Below, in pieces: positions 1 to 6,312 of a DNA stretch of 10,910 nt; within the stretch, counting starts at the first letter, position 1, and each line of letters opens with the position of its first letter. The notes beneath the pieces are model-generated. The model was not told the origin of the DNA and ran no database searches. It saw nothing but the letters and a program-made list of their open reading frames with translations. The position numbers and the translations under genes are program-made. The DNA comes from CAYOEZ01 sp964402955 (GTDB lineage Bacteria > Chloroflexota > DTOL01 > DAOUCN01), in assembly GCA_964402955.1 (NCBI GenBank), contig CAYOEZ010000171.1, positions 1 to 10,910 of the forward strand. Direction: 5' to 3'.

Positions 1-1538
1 CTCTGCGCGCTGCTTTCAAGGCGGTCATGGAGAGCAAGCAGGTCGCAATTCTCGTACCGACGACGATTCTGGCACAGCAGCATTACAACACCTTCCGAGA
101 GCGTATGGCGGCCTTTCCCGTGCGCGTGGAGATGCTGTCTCGCTTTCGCAGCGAGCGCGAGCAGCGCAAGATCATCGCCCGCTTGCGCGAGGGCGACGTC
201 GACATCTGTATCGGCACGCACCGGCTGGTTCAGAAAGACGTCGTGTTCAAGAATCTGGGCTTGGTGATCATCGACGAGGAGCAGCGCTTCGGCGTGATGC
301 ACAAGGAGCGGCTGAAGGAGTTGCGCAAGGAAGTCGATGTGCTCACCCTGACGGCGACGCCGATCCCGCGCACGCTGCACATGTCGCTTGTCGGCGTGCG
401 CGATATGAGCGTCATCGACACGGCGCCCGAAGATCGTCTGCCAATCACGACAGTCGTTATGCCCTACGACGAAAACCTGATTCGCCAGTCCATCATGCGC
501 GAGATGGATCGTGGCGGGCAGGTTTACTTTGTCCATAATCGTGTACAGAGCATCGAGCACGTCACCCGTCGCTTACAGACGATCTTGCCGCATGTTCAGT
601 TTGCGATCGGGCACGGCCAGATGCCGGAAGATCATCTGGAGAAGGTCATGATCGATTTCGCTGACGGTAAGATTGACGTGCTCGTGTGCACGTCGATCAT
701 CGAAAGTGGCGTCGACATCGCCAATGTGAATACGATCATCATCAACCGGGCCGATCAATTCGGCCTTGCCCAGCTCTACCAGTTGCGCGGGCGGGTCGGG
801 CGCGGCGCCAACCGCGCCTACGCCTACCTCCTGCACGATCGCAGCTTCCAATTGTCCGAAACAGCCGATCAGCGGCTGCGCGCCATCTTCGAGGCCAGCG
901 CGCTAGGCGCAGGCTATCGTATCGCTATGAAGGATCTGGAGATACGCGGCTCGGGCAATATCCTGGGCGTTGAGCAGCACGGGCACATCGCAGCCATCGG
1001 CTTTGATCTCTACACTCGTCTGCTCGCGGCTGAGGTGGAGCGGCTGAAGGAAGAGGGCTGGGATGGGCAGGAGGAAGACAAGAGCGCCGAGGCGACGGTG
1101 GACTTGCCCTCGCCGCATCCATCGCTGACGCTGCCGCTCGATGCGCTGCTGCCCGTAACCTACGTCCAGGATGACTCGACGCGCCTGTCGCTGTATCAGC
1201 GCATGGCTGCCATCAGCGCGGCCAAAGAGGTCACCGAGATGCGCACAGAGCTTGTGGATCGCTTTGGCAAACTGCCGCAGGTCGTGGACAACCTGCTCTT
1301 TGTCCTTGATATGAAGGCCCGCGCAGAGGAAGCAGGGGTCAGGGCGCTGGTCAGTCATGAGCGGGAATTCGTCCTGACGCTTGCGCCCGGGCTCATCGTC
1401 GACCAGACGAAGCTCTCTCGTCTATTTGGGACAGCGCTCAAGATCGGCACGTCGATGATGCGGCTGGATCGGCGCAAACTAGGCGGGCGCTGGCGAGAGC
1501 ACCTGCGCACACTTCTTGACGAGATGGCAAAGGACTAA
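1..1538 (+). CDS. mfd: Transcription-repair coupling factor Mfd, C-terminal part (5' end outside window)
   Basis: Mfd is the DNA translocase that removes RNA polymerase stalled at lesions and recruits UvrA. The frame is open from base 3 (L-R-A-A-F-K-A-V), so the ATG at 27 is internal and the gene begins upstream. The Walker A motif, the UvrB-like region and the polymerase-interaction domain must lie off the left edge. In the 511 visible residues I see motif Ia (VPTTILAQQH, about 18-27), the DEEQRFGV Walker B motif (about 91-98), LTATPIPRTL (about 116-125), motif V (TSIIESGVDIA) and motif VI (QLRGRVGRG, about 260-268). The RecG/Mfd translocation motif lies around RGSGNILGVEQHGH (about 315-328). 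The last 150 residues match the Mfd C-terminal regulatory domain (TYVQDDSTRLSLYQRM). It ends at a TAA with no clear terminator. The family is unmistakable from the sequence. Confidence 0.97.
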   Translation, partial: LRAAFKAVMESKQVAILVPTTILAQQHYNTFRERMAAFPVRVEMLSRFRSEREQRKIIARLREGDVDICIGTHRLVQKDVVFKNLGLVIIDEEQRFGVMHKERLKELRKEVDVLTLTATPIPRTLHMSLVGVRDMSVIDTAPEDRLPITTVVMPYDENLIRQSIMREMDRGGQVYFVHNRVQSIEHVTRRLQTILPHVQFAIGHGQMPEDHLEKVMIDFADGKIDVLVCTSIIESGVDIANVNTIIINRADQFGLAQLYQLRGRVGRGANRAYAYLLHDRSFQLSETADQRLRAIFEASALGAGYRIAMKDLEIRGSGNILGVEQHGHIAAIGFDLYTRLLAAEVERLKEEGWDGQEEDKSAEATVDLPSPHPSLTLPLDALLPVTYVQDDSTRLSLYQRMAAISAAKEVTEMRTELVDRFGKLPQVVDNLLFVLDMKARAEEAGVRALVSHEREFVLTLAPGLIVDQTKLSRLFGTALKIGTSMMRLDRRKLGGRWREHLRTLLDEMAKD

Positions 1539-1576
1539 ACTGCTGCCATGGTGGAAACAACACTCGTGTGTATGGG

Positions 1577-1753
1577 GATCCGCAGATGACACAGATGCAC
1601 GCAGATGAAAAGCCGCAGACTCAGGCAAAGATGGTAGACCAACGGTCGTTCTATCTGCGAAGCTCACCCCGTCTATCGGGTGTTGATCTGCGAAGCTCAC
1701 CCCGCAGTAGAGCCTGCCCCGCCCCATCGGGCATCGGGTGTCATCTGCGGATC
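1577..1753. repeat. 177-bp repeat element with 16-bp perfect inverted ends and internal direct repeats
   Basis: Bases 1577-1592 (GATCCGCAGATGACAC) are the exact reverse complement of 1738-1753. Inside, a 19-bp direct repeat (ATCTGCGAAGCTCACCCCG) occurs at 1653-1671 and 1686-1704. The phrase ATCGGGTGT followed by a CTGCG motif recurs near 1675 and 1733. Further CAGATG words occur at 1583-1605. This fills most of the gap between the convergent mfd and the membrane protein gene. The 'CATCTGCGTGCATCTGTG'-style wording is, from memory, a dispersed repeat type in several environmental bacterial phyla. There is no transposase, so it would be a non-autonomous or REP/MITE-like element. A plus-strand frame across it is low-complexity and unlikely to be a gene. 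Confidence 0.7.
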
Positions 1754-1814
1754 GTCCGGCTTTTCGTACCTTCGCTTTCCATGTATGTTTCATCTTGGTA
1801 TTGGTACAGACGCG

Positions 1815-2165
1815 TTACCGTTCCTCGTCGCCAATGACGGTGAAGGTGCGCGCTTGCGGCGCGTCTATGCTGCCGATGAATGGGGCATAGCGGGCGGAGC
1901 GCGTTGCCTGGCCTGAGTTGACGATGACCACTGGCGGCGGCGCTTGCGTTGGCCGGGCCGGCGCCTCGGGCGGAGGCGCAACCGGCTGGCTCCCTGTCGT
2001 GCGCGCCGTCAGCACAATAGATACCAGCGTGGCAGGGATGCTCGCTACAACGCCGATGATCACGCCGACCGCCAGTGCGCGTCCTTTTCCGGCCAGATGA
2101 CTGCCCGCGGCATAGGCGAACGTTGCCACAAACAGGAAAACCAGAAACACGATCATTTTGCGCAT
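1815..2165 (-). CDS. Small hypothetical membrane protein with two N-terminal helices and a Pro-rich linker
   Basis: The product is 116 aa and I do not recognise its family. Residues about 4-22 (MIVFLVFLFVATFAYAA) and about 30-53 (ALAVGVIIGVVASIPATLVSIVL) are hydrophobic and look like two membrane helices or a signal-anchor hairpin. A Pro/Ala-rich linker (about 60-78) follows, then a polar tail of some 38 residues ending IGDEER. The ATG at 2165 is preceded by GGAAAGAGG (complement of 2172-2180) at about 6 nt, a good ribosome-binding site that fixes the start. It lies 60 nt downstream of a broken Cys-rich gene on the same strand, so both may have been transcribed from the promoter at 2701-2729. 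It converges with mfd. Function is unknown; a membrane-anchored protein with an exposed tail is all that can be said. Confidence 0.7.
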   Translation of the reverse strand: MRKMIVFLVFLFVATFAYAAGSHLAGKGRALAVGVIIGVVASIPATLVSIVLTARTTGSQPVAPPPEAPARPTQAPPPVVIVNSGQATRSARYAPFIGSIDAPQARTFTVIGDEER

Positions 2166-2225
2166 GCGAAACCTCTTTCCATCATGAAGCCCATTGCGGC
2201 CGGGTATGCAAGCGACGCAGCGGCT

Positions 2226-2645
2226 CTAGCACGGCGCATATTTGGCGTCCCTGGCAGAAGCGGCGACGAACGCGCCCGCATCCGCGTCTGCCGTTGCCTT
2301 TTGCTTGACGGTGGAACGAGCAGCAGAGGCCGAACTGTGCAGTGCGCACCCGACGCACATCTGGGGGCCGTAGATCTGCACGCACAGAGCCGCACAGGCG
2401 GCTCGCTGCATGCGGACGTGCGCCGGCTCTCCTGCTCACACCTCGCTGCGGCCGTTGCCGAAGCGCACTGTGATGCTGCCGCCTTCTTGCTTTGCCAACG
2501 ATACGCGCAGGTGCTGGCAGTCGATCGCTGCGGCAGGACACGCTTCGCATATCTCAGCCGAGACCTAACGGTTCGGCCCACTGATCTTAGCGCACACAAG
2601 CTGCCCGTCATTTGTCACTTCTCGGAACTGGCATGGTCTCAGCAT
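2226..2645 (-). pseudogene. Cys-rich small protein gene broken by two in-frame stop codons
   Basis: Starting at the ATG at 2645, one minus-strand frame reads MLRPCQFREVTNDGQL...ISGPNR, meets TAG (2565-2567, codon 27), continues VSAEICEACPAAAIDC...FGNGRSEV, meets TGA (2436-2438, codon 70), then reads AGEPAHVRMQ...YGPQMCVGC...KYAPC to a TAG at 2226-2228. Total length is about 139 codons. Text on both sides of each stop looks protein-like and Cys-rich, with C-x2-C, C-x3-C and C-x2-C pairs, as in small metal-binding proteins. CAG to TAG (Gln) and TGG to TGA (Trp) are single transitions that would repair it. GGAAGGAG lies 8 nt before the ATG and a promoter lies upstream. TGA and TAG act as ordinary stops elsewhere in the window, so recoding is unlikely. 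I do not recognise the family with certainty. A sequencing or assembly error is an alternative. Confidence 0.6.
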
Positions 2646-2653
2646 GTCCCCTG

Positions 2654-2661
2654 CTCCTTCC
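2654..2661 (-). promoter_or_regulatory. Shine-Dalgarno GGAAGGAG of the broken Cys-rich gene
   Basis: The complement of 2654-2661 reads GGAAGGAG and sits 8 nt before the ATG at 2645. This strong site supports a minus-strand gene starting here rather than the long antisense frame that runs through it from the glycosyltransferase gene. Confidence 0.65.
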
Positions 2662-2700
2662 GCTGACCGAACACCTAAATAGCACATATGTTCTACTTGC

Positions 2701-2729
2701 ATCTTAGCACAGCATCTGCGCTTTGTCAA
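2701..2729 (-). promoter_or_regulatory. Sigma70-like promoter for the minus-strand Cys-rich/membrane protein unit
   Basis: On the minus strand, TTGACA (complement of 2724-2729) is followed after exactly 17 nt by TAAGAT (complement of 2701-2706). The -35 is a perfect match and the -10 matches four of six positions. Transcription would start near 2694, about 50 nt before the ATG at 2645. The -35 box overlaps a possible target-site duplication of the neighbouring repeat. Confidence 0.55.
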
Positions 2730-2812
2730 GATGTCGTAGGGCGAGTTTCTTACCCGCCGTGGATTCCGGATTGGGAGAGGGCGGCGGCTATGGAAAGCCG
2801 CCCTACAAGATG
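2727..2812. repeat. Small 72-bp inverted-repeat element with 7-bp flanking duplication
   Basis: GTAGGGCG (2736-2743) is the reverse complement of CGCCCTAC (2799-2806). Inside the right end GGCGGCT (2783-2789) pairs with AGCCGCC (2796-2802) around a 6-nt loop. CAAGATG occurs on both outer sides (2727-2733 and 2806-2812), as a target-site duplication would. The element therefore spans about 2734-2805. It sits between two divergent promoters. GTAGGGCG also begins the inner element near 8428, which suggests a related family. There is no coding capacity. Confidence 0.5.
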
Positions 2813-2832
2813 CGGACGCGAGCGCCGTTGTC

Positions 2833-2860
2833 TTGACACAACCGGCAGATAGTGTATACT
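2833..2860 (+). promoter_or_regulatory. Sigma70-like promoter of the five-gene glycosyltransferase operon
   Basis: TTGACA (2833-2838) and TATACT (2855-2860) are separated by 16 nt. The -35 is perfect and the -10 matches five of six positions. Transcription would start near 2867. This makes the in-frame GTG at 2865 impossible or nearly leaderless as a start and supports the ATG at 2889, with a leader of only about 22 nt. Confidence 0.7.
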
Positions 2861-2888
2861 CGCAGTGGCGATTGAGGCCGTCACAAAG

Positions 2889-4154
2889 ATGAGGATTTTG
2901 CACGTTATTCAACGCTACTGGCCATATATTGGCGGCTCGGAACGGCAACTGCAGGAGTTCTCTGAGCGTCTTGTGCGCGATGGGCATGATGTCACCGTTT
3001 TTACGACCGATGCCTGGGACCTGGATCTTTTCTGGGCGCGTGGCAAGCGGCGCATCTCGGTTGCAGCGGAGACGCACAACGGCGTCCATATCCGTCGCTT
3101 CCCTGTGCGCCACATCGCTCCCACCTACCTTGCCTATCCTGCCATCCGCCGCATCATGCTGATCCTGTCGGACCTGCCCTTCGACACGACGCGGCTGATT
3201 TTCCCGCTGGCTCACCTGACGCCGTGGACGCCCGCTCTCGCGACGGCGTTGCGCCGCGAGAACCTTGACTTTGATCTGGTAGCCGGCATGAATATCGTCT
3301 TCGACGCACTGCTCGAGCCGGCGCTCCGTTTTGCACAGCGGCGGCGCGTGCCGTTCATTCTGCACCCGCTCACGCACCTGGGTGAGGAAAGCGACCGCAA
3401 GGTACGCCGCTTCTACACGATGCGCCACCAGATCCGGCTCTTGTGTGAGTCCGACGCTGTCATTCTGCAGAACGAGCTGGAGGAGCAGGCGCTCATAAGC
3501 CTGGGCGTTGCGGCGCACAAAATGCATGTGATCGGTTCCGGAGTTAACCCCGACGAGACGCTGGGCGGCGATGCGGCGCGTTTTCGCCAGAAGTACGGCA
3601 TCGATGGTCCTTTCGTTGCGTTCCTGGGTACAGCGGCCTACGACAAGGGCGCACATCATAGCATCGATGCCATGAAGCTGCTCTGGCGGCAGGGAGTGGA
3701 TGCCCGGCTTGTCTTTGCCGGCCCGGCGATGGATCAGTTCACATCCTATTACCAGAGCCAGCCCGACGAGGTGCGCCGGGGCTGCCGTGTGCTAGGCTTC
3801 ATCTCAGAAGACGACAAACGTGATTTGCTGGCGGCATGCAGTATGTTGATTCTGCCCTCACGCACCGAGTCCTTCGGCATCGTCTTTCCTGAGGCGTGGC
3901 TCTACGACAAGCCTGTCATTGGCGCCCGCGCTGGTGGCATTCCGACCGTCGTGAGCGATGGCGTCGATGGCTTTCTGACGAGTTTCGGCCATGTCGCGGC
4001 GCTGGCCGGGCGCATTCAGCTTCTGCTCTCCGACCCGGCGCTTGCACGACGATTGGGCGAGAACGGGCATCGTAAGACGCTGGCTGAACTCACCTGGGAT
4101 CGCAAGTATGCAATGGTACGACAGGTCTACGAAAGCGTCAGAGTGGGAGGCTGA
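2889..4154 (+). CDS. GT4-family glycosyltransferase
   Basis: The 421-aa product is a GT-B fold retaining glycosyltransferase that would move a sugar from an NDP-sugar to a lipid or glycan acceptor at the inner face of the membrane. The N-terminus (MRILHVIQRYWPYIGGSERQ) is the usual GT4 start, with the acceptor-side Gly-Gly loop at 15-16. The donor half begins near FVAFLGTAAYDKGAHH (Lys253). The E-x7-E motif is Glu327 and Glu335 in ESFGIVFPE. Length is typical. The ATG at 2889 is chosen because the promoter ends at 2860. A GAGG at 2874-2877 is a weak ribosome-binding site. An in-frame GTG at 2865 would add eight residues. It is the first gene of the unit and the next gene starts one base after its stop. 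Donor and acceptor cannot be read from sequence. Confidence 0.92.
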   Translation: MRILHVIQRYWPYIGGSERQLQEFSERLVRDGHDVTVFTTDAWDLDLFWARGKRRISVAAETHNGVHIRRFPVRHIAPTYLAYPAIRRIMLILSDLPFDTTRLIFPLAHLTPWTPALATALRRENLDFDLVAGMNIVFDALLEPALRFAQRRRVPFILHPLTHLGEESDRKVRRFYTMRHQIRLLCESDAVILQNELEEQALISLGVAAHKMHVIGSGVNPDETLGGDAARFRQKYGIDGPFVAFLGTAAYDKGAHHSIDAMKLLWRQGVDARLVFAGPAMDQFTSYYQSQPDEVRRGCRVLGFISEDDKRDLLAACSMLILPSRTESFGIVFPEAWLYDKPVIGARAGGIPTVVSDGVDGFLTSFGHVAALAGRIQLLLSDPALARRLGENGHRKTLAELTWDRKYAMVRQVYESVRVGG

Positions 4155-4155
4155 G

Positions 4156-4560
4156 GTGACCACGCAGGATTCGCAGGTGGCAGAGGTGCTTGAAGAGGTT
4201 CGCTCGCGTGTGCGTGCGTGCCGTGCAACCGGCGGCGACAGCGCGACGTCTGCCGATGAGCAGACGCTGAGCGAGGTTCAGGCAGCCATCCAAGATGTAA
4301 ACGTCAACGCACGCGTCAACAGCCACCTGCCCCTGCTGTGGGAAGATATGGTCGTCGGACGGCTGCGCGCCCTGGTGCAACGCGTGGTGCGCCGGCTTTT
4401 GCGCTGGTACATCAACCCGATTGTCGACCAGCAGAACATCTACAACGCCGCCTCGGCGCGAGCGCTGACGTTGCTGGCCGCTGAGAATGCCCGCCTGCGC
4501 CGTGAGCAACGAGAGCTGTCTGAACGGGTCGCTGATTTGGAAACGAGGATGAAAGACTGA
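4156..4560 (+). CDS. 134-aa coiled-coil protein with LLRWYINPIVDQQN motif, polysaccharide-cluster type
   Basis: The protein starts at GTG 4156, preceded by GGGAGG (4145-4150) at 5 nt, one base after the upstream stop. Residues 1-55 are polar and acidic. About 56-97 hold a basic amphipathic stretch (VGRLRALVQRVVRRLLRWYINPIVDQQNIYN). About 98-133 look like a coiled coil (LLAAENARLRREQRELSERVADLETRMK). From memory, the motif of a basic helix plus 'LRWYI.P...QQ..FN' occurs as a linker or N-terminal region in proteins of polysaccharide and methyltransferase clusters. Here it stands alone, without an enzyme domain. It may bind the membrane surface or tether a partner glycosyltransferase. The stop overlaps the next start (TGATG), pointing to translational coupling. 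Function is inferred from context only. Confidence 0.75.
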   Translation: MTTQDSQVAEVLEEVRSRVRACRATGGDSATSADEQTLSEVQAAIQDVNVNARVNSHLPLLWEDMVVGRLRALVQRVVRRLLRWYINPIVDQQNIYNAASARALTLLAAENARLRREQRELSERVADLETRMKD

Positions 4561-5252
4561 TGGATAGTACCGTACTCGATCGCATTCCCTTTCAGGTAGA
4601 TCGGCCTCGCCTGCTCAACATGGTTCATATCGAGGAAGGCAGCGAGTATGCTGCCACTCTCACTGGCCTTGTCGGCGAGGCTGAGGCTAGCGCCAGGCCG
4701 AAGGCGATATACAGAGTCGTGTTTATCGATAGCAAAGCCGACGACTACGTCGTCGTCGAAGGCACAAAACTCAGCAGCCGTGTCATGCGCGTCAACCTGG
4801 ACACGGCTCAACGCGTCTTTGCCTATGTCGCTACGGCAGGAGCAGAGTTGGAGAAATGGGCCAACACCAAGGATGATATCGTTGAGCAATATTGGGCGGA
4901 AGCCATCATGCTGCAAGCCGTCGGCGCCGCTAATGCTTTCCTTGCCGCGCACCTGCAAGACCAGTACCGCCCCGGCCCGCTCTCGCGCATGAATCCCGGG
5001 TCGCTGCAAGACTGGCCTCTGCGTGAGCAGCGCCCGCTCTTCAATCTTGTTGGCGATACGGAGACGAGCATTGGTGTGCGTTTGACCGACTCCTACCTGA
5101 TGGTTCCGCGCAAGTCTGTTTCCGGCATCCAGTTTCCCACCCAGGAGAGCTTCGAAAGCTGCCAACTCTGCGGGCGCGAGGTCTGCCCCAATCGCCGCGC
5201 CCCCTACGATGCACAGCTTTTTGAGCGTAAGTACAGCCAGCCGGTGCCATGA
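4560..5252 (+). CDS. Stand-alone vitamin B12-dependent methionine synthase activation-domain protein
   Basis: The 230-aa product resembles the C-terminal AdoMet-binding reactivation domain of MetH, which re-methylates oxidised cob(II)alamin using AdoMet and an electron donor. The diagnostic stretch is RMNPGSLQDWPLREQRPLF (143-161), followed by DTETSIGVRLTDSYLMVPRKSVSGI (166-190). RMNPGS aligns with the R-x3-G-Y AdoMet motif of MetH, with Ser in place of Tyr. A tail with C201, C204 and C209 (CQLCGREVC) could hold a metal or Fe-S centre; such tails occur in stand-alone members. Thermotoga also encodes this domain separately from MetH. There is no corrinoid-binding, homocysteine or folate domain here or nearby. 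Its start overlaps the upstream stop by 1 nt and its stop overlaps the next start by 4 nt. The family call is firm; the partner enzyme is unknown. Confidence 0.88.
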   Translation: MDSTVLDRIPFQVDRPRLLNMVHIEEGSEYAATLTGLVGEAEASARPKAIYRVVFIDSKADDYVVVEGTKLSSRVMRVNLDTAQRVFAYVATAGAELEKWANTKDDIVEQYWAEAIMLQAVGAANAFLAAHLQDQYRPGPLSRMNPGSLQDWPLREQRPLFNLVGDTETSIGVRLTDSYLMVPRKSVSGIQFPTQESFESCQLCGREVCPNRRAPYDAQLFERKYSQPVP

Positions 5253-6289
5253 AACGCATTGTGATCTGCGCCTCCCAGGTGCCATTTGAGCGTGGCGGGG
5301 CTGAGATTCTCGTCGAAGGCCTGCGCCGCCAGCTTGTCGCGCGTGGTCATGCCGTCGACGTAGTATCGCTGCCGTTCAAGTGGTATCCCCCGCAGCAACT
5401 ACTGTCCTCGTGCCTGTCCTGGCGCATGCTGGACCTGACCGAATCCAATGGCCAGCCCATCGACGTGGTCATCGCCACCAAATTCCCATCGTACGCCGTG
5501 CGCCACCCGCACAAGGTCACCTGGCTTGTTCACCAGTACAGGCAGGCGTATGACTGGTATGGCACTCCCCGCAGTGATTTTACTCCAGCGCCTGAGAGCG
5601 TGCAACTGCGCCAGACGATCTTTGAGATCGACCGGCGCACGCTGGGCGAGTCGCAGCGCCTCTTTGCCATTTCGCGCAACGTGGCGGCGCGGGTGCAGCG
5701 CTACAACGGGCTGGACGCTGAGCCGCTCTACCCTCCTACCCTGCATGAGGAGACGCTCCACTGCGATGGCTATGGCGACACGATCGCCTATGTCGGGCGG
5801 CTCGATGCTGCCAAACGTGTTGACCTGCTGATCAGGGCCATGCGTGACACTGCGCCGGGTGTGCGTTGTGTGATCGCCGGCGCCGGCCAGGATCGCTTGC
5901 GTTTGGAGAGGCTGGCGCGTGATCTGCGCCTGGGCGAGCGCGTGCGCTTTCTCGGCTGGGTCGACGACGACGCCCTTGTTCGTCTCTATGCTGAGTGCTT
6001 CGCCGTCTTCTACGCCCCGGTCGACGAAGACTACGGTTACGCCACCGTCGAGGCATTACAGGCCTGCAAGCCAGTGGTCACGGCCAGCGATTCCGGCGGC
6101 GTCCTGGAATTTGTCGAAGACGGCGTCAGCGGATGTGTGACCGGCCCCGATCCAGCGCCGATGGCAGCACAGATCTCCCGCCTTTTCGCTGACAAGGCGC
6201 TCTGCGCACGGCTCGGTCAGGCGGGACGCGAGGCGGTGGCCGACATCAAGTGGGAGTCTACTATTGACCGGCTTCTGGAGCCACAGTAG
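5249..6289 (+). CDS. GT4-family glycosyltransferase, second copy
   Basis: The 346-aa product has a GT-B glycosyltransferase layout. The N-terminus MKRIVICASQVPFERGGAEI carries the Gly-Gly loop at 16-17. The donor-binding half starts at IAYVGRLDAAKRVDLLIRAM (about 179-198, with Lys189-Arg190 expected near the donor phosphates). IAGAGQDRLRLERLA is the usual GT4 segment. The E-x7-E pair is Glu260 and Glu268 in EDYGYATVE. It differs clearly from the first glycosyltransferase in this unit, so it is not a recent duplicate. It probably adds a different sugar of the same glycan. The ATG overlaps the upstream TGA (ATGA). Length is slightly below the usual 370-400 aa but all core motifs are present. 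Specificity is unknown. Confidence 0.92.
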   Translation: MKRIVICASQVPFERGGAEILVEGLRRQLVARGHAVDVVSLPFKWYPPQQLLSSCLSWRMLDLTESNGQPIDVVIATKFPSYAVRHPHKVTWLVHQYRQAYDWYGTPRSDFTPAPESVQLRQTIFEIDRRTLGESQRLFAISRNVAARVQRYNGLDAEPLYPPTLHEETLHCDGYGDTIAYVGRLDAAKRVDLLIRAMRDTAPGVRCVIAGAGQDRLRLERLARDLRLGERVRFLGWVDDDALVRLYAECFAVFYAPVDEDYGYATVEALQACKPVVTASDSGGVLEFVEDGVSGCVTGPDPAPMAAQISRLFADKALCARLGQAGREAVADIKWESTIDRLLEPQ

Positions 6290-6312
6290 CAGCGGGTGCA
6301 TGGTGACAAGAC

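Noticed and set aside
1577..1753. CRISPR array from the repeated CTGCG/CAGATG words
   Set aside because: Repeats are few, of unequal length and partly inverted, with no regular spacers and no cas genes in the window.
1568..1837. An 89-codon plus-strand frame
   Set aside because: It translates the 177-bp repeat element, giving repeated RSSPR-like phrases typical of spurious annotations across such repeats.
2436..2567. UGA/UAG recoding (selenocysteine, pyrrolysine or reassigned code) in the Cys-rich frame
   Set aside because: TGA and TAG close intact genes elsewhere in the window (for example 4152-4154 and 7618-7620), no SECIS-like hairpin was evident after the TGA, and two different stops in one short gene fit decay better.
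1944..2666. A 240-codon plus-strand frame and nested frames
   Set aside because: It lies opposite the membrane protein and the broken Cys-rich gene, has no convincing ribosome-binding site and no domain.
2565..3659. A 364-codon minus-strand open frame opposite the first glycosyltransferase
   Set aside because: Most of it is the antisense of a clear GT4 gene and has no recognisable domain. Only its last 27 codons are protein-like, and those belong to the start of the broken Cys-rich gene at 2645.
4440..5285. A 281-codon minus-strand open frame
   Set aside because: It lies entirely opposite the coiled-coil and B12-activation genes, whose plus-strand frames show motifs and coupling. The minus frame shows no domain and is a GC-bias shadow.
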